DNA of 46,410 nucleotides from an uncultured Alphaproteobacteria bacterium (GTDB lineage Bacteria > Pseudomonadota > Alphaproteobacteria > MPNO01 > UBA830): the NCBI GenBank assembly GCA_913046035.1, contig CAJWSW010000014.1:1-46410 (forward strand), read 5' to 3'. The translations under genes and the position numbers were made by a program. Within the stretch, counting starts at the first letter, position 1, and each line of letters starts with the position of its first letter. Of this stretch, positions 18,321 to 26,631 are shown one piece after another. The notes beneath the pieces are model-generated. The model did not search any database. It saw only the letters and a list, made by a program, of their open reading frames with translations, and had not been told where the DNA came from.

Positions 18321-18388
18321 TGCACATATCCTCCTTTGAGCAACATGTTAAAGGTCGCCAATCGGGCCGACCTGTGAATAAATGTCAA
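18321..18388 (-). promoter_or_regulatory. Candidate heat-responsive promoter and ROSE-like leader of hsp20
   Basis: The AGGAGG ribosome site (18330-18335) is preceded by TTGCT (18339-18343), 3 bases away. This is the U(U/C)GCU anti-ribosome-site word of ROSE RNA thermometers found before alphaproteobacterial hsp20 genes. A second stem is possible between 18353-18357 and 18368-18372 (5 pairs). Farther upstream TTGACA (18383-18388) and CCCGATT (about 18360-18366) resemble a promoter with a heat-sigma-like -10 element. If that promoter is used, the leader is too short to include the second stem. Confidence 0.4.
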
Positions 18389-18439
18389 ATCCCGGTTGGG
18401 CATTCGACACAACTTATGTAAGTGGAAGACTTCTATTTT

Positions 18440-18459
18440 CAAGGGGTGGTAACCCCTTG
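18440..18459 (-). terminator. Hairpin just after the L-2-hydroxyacid oxidase gene
   Basis: CAAGGGGT (18440-18447) and ACCCCTTG (18452-18459) form a perfect 8-base stem with a 4-base loop, 2 bases past the stop codon of the minus-strand oxidase. A TTTT run follows on the plus strand only. Read for the oxidase the hairpin is followed by an A-rich stretch, so it may act as an RNA end-stabilising stem more than a textbook terminator. Confidence 0.5.
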
Positions 18460-18461
18460 TT

Positions 18462-19562
18462 TTAAATAAGTTTAGACACGTAGTCTGCTATCGCAAGGGA
18501 GGACGTCACTCCTGGCGATTCAATTCCAAACAAATTTATAAGGCCGCTAACCCCGTGGTCCAAAGGGCCCTGAATAACGAAGTCTTCCGCCGGTTCGCCA
18601 GGCGCCTGAACTTTTGGTCTGATGCCAGAGTATCCCGGCAGGAGGGCGCCGTCATTCAAACCGGGATAATATTTCCGAACAGCGTTATAGAAATTCGTCG
18701 CCCTAGTTGGATCAACTGCATAGTCGATCTTTTCGACCCACTCGACATCTGGGCCGAAACGAACTTGTCCTCCTAGGTCTACGGTGGCGTGAACACCGAG
18801 CCCTGCATTTTCGGGTACCGGATATATTGGTCTGCTGAAAGGGGAACGCCCAGCCAATGTGTAGTAATTACCTTTACAGTAGTATGTAGGCGGTACACTT
18901 TCCGCAGGCACGCCTATTAAATGTGAGGCGACTGTTTGTGCCCAGAGCCCGGCGCAGTTGATCACGAGATCGGCGACAATCGACGTTGGCGTACCCGTGC
19001 CGCAATCAAGCCGAATGCCATAATCAAGAACCTCGCCGCCGATTACAGGTGTAATAAAAGCAAATAAGGCGCCCGCCTCTTCTGCATCACCTTGCAACGC
19101 AAGCATGTAAGCGTGGCTGTCCAGAATACCTGTGGACGGCGAGTAAAGCGCGCCTTCACAATGTACCGCCGGTTCCATTTCGCGGACCTGCTCCGGCGTC
19201 ATCCAAATTAGATCTGTAACCCCGTTTCCCGCCGCATTTTTCTTAAGCTTCTCAAGCTCGGTAAGCTGCCCCTTATCGGTAGCTACTATGAATTTTCCGC
19301 ATCGCTTATAGGACACGCCATGTTTATCGCAAAAATTATAAAGTTTCTGCTTACCGGTTACGCAGAAATCTGCTTTTAAACTTCCGTTAGGATAGTAAAT
19401 GCCCGCATGGATAACCTCGCTATGTCGGGAGCTTGTCTCTGTGCCAATAGTATTGGCCTTTTCTAAAACGAGCACATCTCTTCCAGCCCGTGCTAAAGCG
19501 CGAGCAACAGCGAGCCCCACGACACCTGCACCGATTACCACACAATCAACTTTCTCCATCAT
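18462..19562 (-). CDS. L-2-hydroxyglutarate oxidase-like FAD-dependent oxidoreductase
   Basis: A 366-residue DAO-family flavoprotein. The FAD-binding fold GAGVVGLAVA is at residues 11-20 and the adenine/ribose Glu in LVLEK follows. The family motif SSRHSEVIHAGIYYPNGSLKA (about 45-65) and the ending GIESPGVTSSLAIADYV match L-2-hydroxyglutarate and other L-2-hydroxyacid oxidases/dehydrogenases. The frame extends to 19634, but the paired ATG codons at 19562/19559 give the canonical N-terminus and have GGGGA upstream. Downstream of a DehI-like gene on the same strand, it could oxidise the hydroxyacid made by dehalogenation; that link is an inference. Confidence 0.85.
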   Translation of the reverse strand: MMEKVDCVVIGAGVVGLAVARALARAGRDVLVLEKANTIGTETSSRHSEVIHAGIYYPNGSLKADFCVTGKQKLYNFCDKHGVSYKRCGKFIVATDKGQLTELEKLKKNAAGNGVTDLIWMTPEQVREMEPAVHCEGALYSPSTGILDSHAYMLALQGDAEEAGALFAFITPVIGGEVLDYGIRLDCGTGTPTSIVADLVINCAGLWAQTVASHLIGVPAESVPPTYYCKGNYYTLAGRSPFSRPIYPVPENAGLGVHATVDLGGQVRFGPDVEWVEKIDYAVDPTRATNFYNAVRKYYPGLNDGALLPGYSGIRPKVQAPGEPAEDFVIQGPLDHGVSGLINLFGIESPGVTSSLAIADYVSKLI

Positions 19563-19646
19563 TCTATGTTTTTCCCCTAGCAGAACCACCAAAACTCCGT
19601 CCGCTAACCGGGAGTTTCGCAACAGAGATGTCAAAACGATCTTTAT

Positions 19647-20507
19647 TCACTTTTTAAGTCCGCCCTCAATAGAGTTGTTCAGCAATCCACCAATGATAAT
19701 CATGCTGGAAATAGCCGGCAGAAACTGCGTGATCGTGTTTGATAATACCAGACTTGTCGCTTCATCAGGCGCCCCGAGCGAACCTTCGCCAACATCAAGG
19801 GCTGCAAAAATCATTTGAGCCGCGCTATCTGCATTCAAAGATATCACTCGGGAATATTCTGAGAGGAGGCCATTTTCGTGTAACGGTTGCAACCAATCAC
19901 AAATTTCTGCCAAAAAATCTGGCCATGGAATGAAATGGCGAAACAGAGATGGAACGAGTTTTGATCCCTCGCCAGTTGTATATCGCGTGAGGCATGAGAT
20001 ATGGCGATATGTCTCACGGTCTAGATCTTGCAACCCGCTTATTGGCAGCAAGTCTATGGGGGTCGCGACCTCTGTGATCCGCGTCCTCACATCGGATGGC
20101 TGCAATTGAGCTGAAAGCGCTAAAGAGACTACGCGAAGGCTAAGCGCATTCATGGGATTTGCTCGGTTGTAAGCCGCTAGTGTTAACTTTATTGCATTCA
20201 TCTCGCGCAAGTTCAGACCGCATCTTTTCATCGAAATTTTGGATTGCACTGCAACGTTACTTAACAGTCGCTCAACATGTTGAATAAGTGTGCAGGACTG
20301 ATCACGATAAACGCCCTGTTGAAAGCCTGCGCCGACCACTGCCCATGCCCACTCCAATGCTCCAGGAAACGTAGCAAGGTGCCGATAGACAAGGTTTACA
20401 AGGCGAACGCCTAGCGCAGACTCTATAGACTGATATATCTCTAACGTTACGCCGGTAGCTTCATTTATAGGAATTTCTGGTAGGGCGTTAAACCCGAGGT
20501 TAGACAC
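19647..20507 (-). CDS. DehI-family 2-haloacid dehalogenase-like protein
   Basis: A 286-residue all-helical protein. Its N-terminal part (IYQSIESALGVRLVNLVYRHLATFPGALEWAW, split about residues 24-55) is the signature of the group I haloacid dehalogenase family, which removes halide from both D- and L-2-haloacids to give 2-hydroxyacids. The known enzymes contain two such repeats. The second half here is recognisable but looser, and I cannot confirm the water-activating Asp by eye. The gene is 84 bases upstream of an L-2-hydroxyacid oxidase in the same direction. It could also be a family member with another function. Confidence 0.68.
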   Translation of the reverse strand: MSNLGFNALPEIPINEATGVTLEIYQSIESALGVRLVNLVYRHLATFPGALEWAWAVVGAGFQQGVYRDQSCTLIQHVERLLSNVAVQSKISMKRCGLNLREMNAIKLTLAAYNRANPMNALSLRVVSLALSAQLQPSDVRTRITEVATPIDLLPISGLQDLDRETYRHISCLTRYTTGEGSKLVPSLFRHFIPWPDFLAEICDWLQPLHENGLLSEYSRVISLNADSAAQMIFAALDVGEGSLGAPDEATSLVLSNTITQFLPAISSMIIIGGLLNNSIEGGLKK

Positions 20508-20735
20508 GCTAGTTACTCTTCAAACGATAATTAAAGCTATATAAATTTCCCAAGCCGGTAAACTTAGGTATGCCATACATCCCAAGCATGCACTACAGCA
20601 GAAACGGCGTCGCAACGTCCCGCGACTATGCCAAAATTGAGAATTTTTTGGAATTAAACCCAATGCATTTGAGCACGGGGAGCTTGTCGGCAAACGCATA
20701 AACTGATTACTGTTTGGGCAAAAGGGGGAAACAGC

Positions 20736-21857
20736 ATGGCCAGTGCAAAAGGATTAAAGGGAGTAGGATATTTCGATTGCGCCGGAGGCGGACAAATCCG
20801 GGTCGACGGAACGACTGCTTATATAGGCCACATGGCGAACCCATTTGGCACAAGCATCGTGGATATCGCTGACCCAAAGAACCCGAAGTTGCTTTCGCAC
20901 ACAGGTATGCCTGAAGGCACTCATTCCCACAAAGTCCACGCCCAAGGCGATATTATGGTTCGAAACCATGAATTGATTGGGCCCGGTAAGCCCGACGAAT
21001 TCTCCACCGGGGTAGGTATCTATAATGTTTCTGACAAAAGTAATCCTCGGCTGATTTCGACATGGGACACGATCGGGCGTGGCGTACACCGCTTCGATTT
21101 TGATGGGCGTTATATGTACTTTTCTTCCACAATGGAGGGTTACCGCGGCCCCATTATGGTTGTTCTCGACCTTCAAGACCCGCAAAAACCGGTCGAAGTC
21201 TGCAAATGGTGGATCCCTGGTCAGTGGGAAGCAGGTGGCGAAGAGTATCCATGGGGCGACGGGCCGGAACCGCGTTGTCATCACCCACTCCGAATGGGAG
21301 ATCGATTATATATGAGCTACTGGCATCACGGCGCCTTCATCCTAGATATCGCAGATTTGCACAATCCAAAAATGGTCTCCAGCTTCAATACCGGTCCCAC
21401 CTTCCCTCATCCCACCCACACAGTACTGCCTATACCATTCGAAATAGCAGGGCACCGTCACATGATTGTAGCCGATGAGGACGTCGCCAAGCTCAGGCCT
21501 CATGCGCCGGCTTTTACTTGGATTTTTGATATTACAGACGAAACTAATCCAATTCCGATTGCATCGTGGCAAGTCGAAGGTCTGGATCTAGTTGGGGAAC
21601 CGCAGAGCGCCTTTACAGGGTGCCATCAACCCAGCGAAATAGTTACCGGTCCAATTATCCCGTTCGCCTGGTTTTCGAAAGGTATAAGAATGCTAGACAT
21701 CTCGAACCCACATATTCCGAAGGAAGTCGCGCACTTTGAACCTGACCCCCAGCCGGGCTGCGACCGGGTCTGCGCTAACGACATCACTGTAGACGATCGG
21801 GGACTAATCTACTTCATCGATCGACTTCGGGGTCTACACATTGTTGAACAGATCTAA
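20736..21857 (+). CDS. LVIVD-repeat beta-propeller protein
   Basis: A 373-residue protein with at least six repeats of the form (I/V/M)xD(I/V)xDxxxPxxxxx: residues 41-55, 95-109, 143-157, 202-216, 263-277 and 319-333. This is the LVIVD pattern of beta-propellers. No signal peptide is seen, so unlike many LVIVD proteins it should be cytoplasmic. Conserved histidines cluster in GTHSHKVH, CHHPLRM, WHHGA, HPTHT and GCHQPSE, suggesting a metal or ligand site at the propeller centre, somewhat like selenium-binding proteins. The function is unknown. A typical ribosome site (AAAGGGGGAAA) precedes the ATG. Confidence 0.8.
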   Translation: MASAKGLKGVGYFDCAGGGQIRVDGTTAYIGHMANPFGTSIVDIADPKNPKLLSHTGMPEGTHSHKVHAQGDIMVRNHELIGPGKPDEFSTGVGIYNVSDKSNPRLISTWDTIGRGVHRFDFDGRYMYFSSTMEGYRGPIMVVLDLQDPQKPVEVCKWWIPGQWEAGGEEYPWGDGPEPRCHHPLRMGDRLYMSYWHHGAFILDIADLHNPKMVSSFNTGPTFPHPTHTVLPIPFEIAGHRHMIVADEDVAKLRPHAPAFTWIFDITDETNPIPIASWQVEGLDLVGEPQSAFTGCHQPSEIVTGPIIPFAWFSKGIRMLDISNPHIPKEVAHFEPDPQPGCDRVCANDITVDDRGLIYFIDRLRGLHIVEQI

Positions 21858-21990
21858 GGTGCGGGGCAGTTAACAGCATCATCAACTGATGTAATTCAAC
21901 GTTGATGAGTAATATTACATGCTTCACCCGTGGCGGCTGTGTAGGGGGGGTTTCTGGACGGCCCGACGTCTATCTTATGCCACCGCAACA

Positions 21991-23058
21991 TTAGCTCCGT
22001 ATCGGTGAATGGAGTATACCCATTCTGCGCGCACCGCCAATTACCAGAACCGCATATACAGTTTGTAAAATCAAAAATGGCAGAAACACCAGAACCTGCT
22101 GTTGGGGCTCGCATCTGATAAGAAATAAAGTGCCGACACCTTGGGAGATTGTCATGAAAAAATGCAAAATGCTTACTCGGACATGGCTCCAGCCGATTTG
22201 ATTTAGTAACTGGTAAAGATGCCCCCGATGCGCCTGCGTGATATTTTCACCGTTAAAGAGACGACGACATAACGTGAACATTGTATCGAATATAAAATTA
22301 AAAAATAAGAGGGGGACCACAAGAAGAGATGTACGGGATGTGTCGATCTCGGCCGCAATTATCGCAATCGCGGCAAATGAGAAACCGAGAAACTGGCTTC
22401 CCACATCACCCATAAAAAGCCTCGGTCGGGGAAAGTTGTAAACTAGGAACCCCGCTGAGCTAGCGACCAAGATGTAACAGAGGATATAAACAAAAAATGA
22501 TCCCTCAAGATATGTCACCGCGCACAAAAACGCTGCGACAGCGACCGCAACACCCCCAGCAAGGCCGTTTAGACCATCCATAAAGTTAAATATATTGGTC
22601 ATAGCGACGAGCCAGATAACCGTCAGCGGATAACCCACCCAGCCAAGCTGAATTTGACCCACGAATGGAAGCGGAACTTGGCTGAAAACAATCCCCGATG
22701 CCAATAGGACCATCGCCGCCGCAATTTGGCCTAACAGCTTAATCTGAAATGTCTTAAGCTTCTTCAAATCGTCAAACAATCCGATCACGCTAATTACGCA
22801 GGCAGCTACTGCGAAGCCGATCAGGTTTTGTTTTGAAAGCCTCACTTCATCACCTACGAACCAAACAACTGTAAACCCGCAAGCGCATGTCGCAAATATC
22901 GCCATACCCCCGGTTGAGGGTGTAGGCCGATCATGGCTTGAACGTTGGTTAGGTTCGTCAAGAATTTTCAGTTTCAGAACCACAAACGTGGCGACAACAG
23001 AAAATGCGAATAACATAATCGCAAAAAGAATGTGAGTGCCTAGAACCGTCGTTGTCAT
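21991..23058 (-). CDS. WecA/MraY-family polyprenyl-phosphate sugar-1-phosphate transferase
   Basis: A 355-residue polytopic membrane enzyme with ten or so hydrophobic segments. The catalytic loops are present: DDLKKLK (96-102), NIFNFMDGLNGLAGG (155-169), FMGDVGS (215-221) and HRGH (277-280). The MDG and HRGH forms resemble WecA/WbpL-type initiators rather than MraY. It would transfer a HexNAc-1-phosphate from a UDP-sugar to undecaprenyl phosphate on the cytoplasmic face, starting a surface polysaccharide. No glycosyltransferase or O-antigen genes adjoin it, so it stands alone here. It is divergent from the extradiol dioxygenase gene. Confidence 0.87.
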   Translation of the reverse strand: MTTTVLGTHILFAIMLFAFSVVATFVVLKLKILDEPNQRSSHDRPTPSTGGMAIFATCACGFTVVWFVGDEVRLSKQNLIGFAVAACVISVIGLFDDLKKLKTFQIKLLGQIAAAMVLLASGIVFSQVPLPFVGQIQLGWVGYPLTVIWLVAMTNIFNFMDGLNGLAGGVAVAVAAFLCAVTYLEGSFFVYILCYILVASSAGFLVYNFPRPRLFMGDVGSQFLGFSFAAIAIIAAEIDTSRTSLLVVPLLFFNFIFDTMFTLCRRLFNGENITQAHRGHLYQLLNQIGWSHVRVSILHFFMTISQGVGTLFLIRCEPQQQVLVFLPFLILQTVYAVLVIGGARRMGILHSPIRS

Positions 23059-23260
23059 GTCGAGTCATCATAGTCGATGAACAACCCGAATCGCGAAAAA
23101 CGACGTCTGAAAACCCGAAAGTTTACCGATATAGTGCTTCGCATGAGCACCAATTGGGAAACCTCATCAAAAAGCCGATTTATCAAGCTTTATGGACTTG
23201 CGCGTCTCCTCAACACCGATATCATTGAAGTTTAAGAGGCGCCCTGTTAGGAGCATAACG

Positions 23261-24118
23261 ATGATAGAATTAGTGGATCTCAGATACGTGCATTTAGGTT
23301 CATCGAATGCGAAAGATGCATCGAAATGGGCGCAGGATATTTATGGCCTCGAGGAAGTATCTAGAGAAAACGGACGTATCTATCTTAGAGGCGACGACCG
23401 CGATCATAATATCTGTTACTTCGATGGTGACCCAAAAGACAACACGGTGGGCATTGAAGTCGCTGACTATAATGCGTTGGATCAAGCAGCAAATCTCCTC
23501 GAGGCAAACGGCGTCGAGTTCAAATGGGGTGACGTCGAGGGGGCTACAACGCGGCGGTGCATGAAATATCTTACATTTTACGATCCGACTGGTAACAAAT
23601 TTGATTTACTTGTGAGACCTTTTACCTCGGGTCGTCGTTACTTCCCGAGCCGCGATGCTGGAGTGCATTGGTTTAACCATATAGGCTTAAAAACCAAAGA
23701 CGCACCGAGGGATGAAAAATTCTGGTGCACACTATTTAACCTAAAGTCTAACGACTGGATCGGCGACGCAGCCCTAATGTCGTTCGACAAAGTGCACCAC
23801 CGTATCGCCCTATTCCCGACCAATGAGACCGGGGTACAACACATAAATTTTCAGGTTCGGGAGACCGACGACTTAATGCGTTCCTCCTATTTTCTGAAGG
23901 AAAGGCAGATCAGGATTGTGTTTGGCCCGGGTCGCCATGCTACGTCAGGTGCGAGATTTCTCTATTTCGAAGGACCCGACGGAATGGTCTACGAATATTC
24001 ATGCGGAGTAAAAATTATCGAACCCGAGGACCAGTGGCGCCCAAGACAGTTTCCCTTTACGCCCGAGTCCTTCTGCGTTTGGGGATCAAAACCTGACATT
24101 CCTGAGTTCCGAGACTAA
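23261..24118 (+). CDS. Type I extradiol ring-cleavage dioxygenase (BphC-like)
   Basis: A 285-residue two-domain VOC protein with the full type I extradiol layout. The iron ligands in the C-terminal domain are visible as H140 (HWFNHIGLK), H194 (GVQHINFQV) and E245 (GMVYEYSCG). The second-sphere His (H180 in VHHRIALF) is also in place. Such enzymes open catechol-like rings next to the hydroxyls. The frame begins at 23192, but ATG 23261 follows TAGGAG and starts the family pattern. The class II aldolase-like gene begins 5 bases after its stop, so the two are co-transcribed. Confidence 0.85.
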   Translation: MIELVDLRYVHLGSSNAKDASKWAQDIYGLEEVSRENGRIYLRGDDRDHNICYFDGDPKDNTVGIEVADYNALDQAANLLEANGVEFKWGDVEGATTRRCMKYLTFYDPTGNKFDLLVRPFTSGRRYFPSRDAGVHWFNHIGLKTKDAPRDEKFWCTLFNLKSNDWIGDAALMSFDKVHHRIALFPTNETGVQHINFQVRETDDLMRSSYFLKERQIRIVFGPGRHATSGARFLYFEGPDGMVYEYSCGVKIIEPEDQWRPRQFPFTPESFCVWGSKPDIPEFRD

Positions 24119-24123
24119 GCGGC

Positions 24124-24837
24124 ATGGAAAACACAGAATTCGGGTACCTAGGCGAAGACATCAGTGCTACCGAAGTCCGGGTCCGAATGGCCGCGAGGGC
24201 GCTAGGCTGCAACAATTTGGGGCACGCTTATGGACATGTGAGCGCTCGTTTGGATAGTGATACCTTTCTCGTTTGCGCACCGAAGCCTATGGGATTGATT
24301 ACAGCAGAGGACGAGGGGACCGTCGTGCCTATAGAGGGCCCGCTTCCCGATGGCGTTCTCGGTGAGGTTCGATGCCATCAACAGATTTACAAACGAAGGA
24401 ATGACGTCAATGGCATTGCGCGCACCTTCCTAAGAAACGTCATGACGCTTTCGACGTTTCAAAGAACCCCACGGCCACGCATTGGGTTTGCGAGTTATTT
24501 TGCGCCGGCGCCCCCGCTTTGGGACGACCCTTTGCTTTTGAGAGATGATGAGTCGACAAAAAAACTGGCTCATACCCTCGGCGACGCTCGAGCAATCGTT
24601 ATGCGCGGCAACGGCTGTATACTGACTGGTGCTACCGTCGAGGAGGCTATCGTAATGGCATTTTATCTAGAGGAAGCCGCAACAACCGAACTCGCCGTAA
24701 TGGCCTCAGGCCAAGAAGATCGTTCGCTGGTGTATTCCGACGAACAGGCCAAGTCACGCGCGGTATCATCGGGACAGATTTTCGAACGGATGTGGGATTT
24801 CCTTACACATGGAGATCCGGAAGGAAACAAGCGTTAA
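24124..24837 (+). CDS. Class II aldolase/adducin-like protein without zinc ligands
   Basis: A 237-residue protein with the class II aldolase fold signs: GHVSARL (37-43), the acidic position E81 in GEVRCHQQIYKRRNDV, and a C-terminal VEEAIVMAFYLEEAA helix (172-186). The metal site is gone: the usual His-Thr-His reads Arg-Thr-Phe (100-102) and the usual RGHG reads RGNG (161-164). It therefore probably does not use zinc, and may act on a different bond or bind a ligand without metal. Gene order ties it to the extradiol dioxygenase immediately upstream. The changes look like a subfamily trait, since the rest of the fold is well preserved. Confidence 0.8.
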   Translation: MENTEFGYLGEDISATEVRVRMAARALGCNNLGHAYGHVSARLDSDTFLVCAPKPMGLITAEDEGTVVPIEGPLPDGVLGEVRCHQQIYKRRNDVNGIARTFLRNVMTLSTFQRTPRPRIGFASYFAPAPPLWDDPLLLRDDESTKKLAHTLGDARAIVMRGNGCILTGATVEEAIVMAFYLEEAATTELAVMASGQEDRSLVYSDEQAKSRAVSSGQIFERMWDFLTHGDPEGNKR

Positions 24838-24976
24838 TCAAACCATATAACGGGTAAGGATATCAAGTTTCCTGTGGGCGCTCATCTAAAGCCTCATTGA
24901 CGAGGAAAATGAACACATTCGTCGAAGAATAAATTTTTTCAATGCTCATTGAGCCAGGGCCTGTGCTTTCTATTGG

Positions 24977-25912
24977 TCAAGCTAGTGTGTTGGTAAGTAC
25001 ACCAACGCCCTCTAGTTCAATCTCAATTGTATCGCCCGCGTGCATAAAAATGTGCGGGTCCCGGCCAATACCCACACCTGAGGGAGAGCCTGTCGTGACA
25101 ATGTCGCCAGGATGAAAGCGGTACCACTGCGAATAGTAAGCAATGATCTCTGGCAGTTTGAAGATCAGATCATCTGTTTTGGTATCTTGCATCACCTCAT
25201 CGTTGAGCCGGGTCTGCAGATGCAAATTATGAGGGTCTGCGACTTCATCCTTAGTCGTTAAAAACGGGCCGCAGGGGGTAAACCCAGGTAGATTTTTACC
25301 GAGAATATTTCGCTCCCAACCGTGTATGGGACCAAATGGCGGTTCTCCATTTTTAATATCAGGGATCCAATCTCTCGCCGAAACGTCATTCGCAATCGTG
25401 TAGCCCGCGACGTATTCCATTGCCTCTTCTTCCGACACTGCATGACACTCTCTACCAATGACGAAGCAAAGTTCACCCTCGTAATCGATTTGGTTCGGGC
25501 ATTGTGGCGGTATAGGAATGGCTTTACCGGAACCTAGAAGGGAATCTCGGGTCTTAATAAAGCCAGCAGGATTCTCTGGTGCCGGCGTATTGCTCATTTC
25601 TGAGAGATGCCGCCCGTAATTCATCCCAACCGAGAATATCAGCCACGGGTTGGGGATCGGTGCCAAATATTCTATTTCACTGAGATCAAATAACGAACTG
25701 GCACATTCTTCAAGATTGCTCTCCACAGCGCCAATTATCCGCCGTACAGCATCAAGTCCCGCCGAGTCTCGTTCTAGTATTTCTCGCACCGATGACGGAC
25801 GCCACTTTCCTTCCAAAACACTCTCCGGTGCTGTGGAAAGGTTAAGTACCTGACCATCACCTACTACGACACCCGGCTGTCCATTTTCCGCGTCAATTGT
25901 GAGCAGTTTCAT
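24977..25912 (-). CDS. Fumarylacetoacetate-hydrolase family protein
   Basis: A 311-residue FAH-fold hydrolase. The metal ligands appear as E145 and E147 (DYEGELCFVIG) and D176 (ANDVSARD). GMNYGRHLSEM (96-106) is the family's catalytic-lid entry, and the end TGSPSGVGIGRDP (about 275-287) is diagnostic. Members hydrolyse or hydrate ring-cleavage products such as 2-hydroxymuconates, acylpyruvates and fumarylacetoacetate. It closes a minus-strand run of three genes (PhyH, cupin, FAH) and lies near a ring-cleaving dioxygenase, which fits aromatic catabolism. ATG follows GGAG. Confidence 0.88.
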   Translation of the reverse strand: MKLLTIDAENGQPGVVVGDGQVLNLSTAPESVLEGKWRPSSVREILERDSAGLDAVRRIIGAVESNLEECASSLFDLSEIEYLAPIPNPWLIFSVGMNYGRHLSEMSNTPAPENPAGFIKTRDSLLGSGKAIPIPPQCPNQIDYEGELCFVIGRECHAVSEEEAMEYVAGYTIANDVSARDWIPDIKNGEPPFGPIHGWERNILGKNLPGFTPCGPFLTTKDEVADPHNLHLQTRLNDEVMQDTKTDDLIFKLPEIIAYYSQWYRFHPGDIVTTGSPSGVGIGRDPHIFMHAGDTIEIELEGVGVLTNTLA

Positions 25913-26016
25913 GCCCTTTTCTCCTGCCGATACTAGATTTCAATTGAAACAAGTAGCGAAAATTCACCCAGCAACAACCAAAGGATTTATGCGCAAATTA
26001 GACCGCATGCGCCTAC

Positions 26017-26607
26017 TTAGTCGAGATCGAAGGGGACTTGATTAGGGCCCGAAAACTTTACCTTCCCGCCATCATCGTAGTACCGGTACTGCTCGAAAGT
26101 ACCGGATTTCTGGCTTCGAACGATCACAGCCACCGTTTTTTCGTCACCAGCGTATTCTGAATGTATTTCCCAGGGCGGAACAATATCGACATCGCCAGGG
26201 CCACAATGCTCGGCAAAATCCTCCTCATAGAATGCTTCGCCGTCACTCTTCTTTGCCTCGACGTAACGCACGATCCGTTCAGCGCCTCTAAGCAATCCGT
26301 AAACAGTCCATGCCTTCCCGTGATCATGGATCATTGCTCGGCCACCAGGATTTTTTATTAAACCGTTAATGACGAAGTGATGGTCGGGATCTTCATAGAA
26401 CAGCAAGTTGTCAACCTTCTTGCCATCAAAGCCGCCGACCGGCCAGTTTTCCGCATGTGCCTGTAACGCCGGATCTTTCAGCAACTCCTTCAAAAGTTCA
26501 CGGCATTTATCCCAACGCTCGGTGTCATCTCGGCTCGTACCGAGACAAACTGCGCGCATCTTGTCGACAAACGTCTCAACAGCAGGGATCATTTTCTTAC
26601 GTGTCAT
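26017..26607 (-). CDS. Cysteine-dioxygenase-like cupin
   Basis: A 196-residue protein with a cupin core. The metal motif IHDHGKAWTVYGLLRGAE (93-110) supplies H94 and H96, and H149 in PPWEIHS completes a three-His site as in thiol dioxygenases. The spacing and the VYGLLRG block resemble predicted metal-dependent enzymes of the cysteine dioxygenase group, which oxidise thiols or related small acids with oxygen. The frame can be extended to a TTG at 26631, but ATG 26607 has AGAGG just upstream. It starts 25 bases after the PhyH stop and precedes the FAH gene. Confidence 0.78.
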   Translation of the reverse strand: MTRKKMIPAVETFVDKMRAVCLGTSRDDTERWDKCRELLKELLKDPALQAHAENWPVGGFDGKKVDNLLFYEDPDHHFVINGLIKNPGGRAMIHDHGKAWTVYGLLRGAERIVRYVEAKKSDGEAFYEEDFAEHCGPGDVDIVPPWEIHSEYAGDEKTVAVIVRSQKSGTFEQYRYYDDGGKVKFSGPNQVPFDLD

Positions 26608-26631
26608 CTTAACCTCTTCTAGATCGGGCAA

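Noticed and set aside
21876-21925. Inverted repeat around CATCAAC and GTTGATG after the LVIVD gene as a terminator
   Set aside because: The loop is long and no T-run follows; too weak to list.
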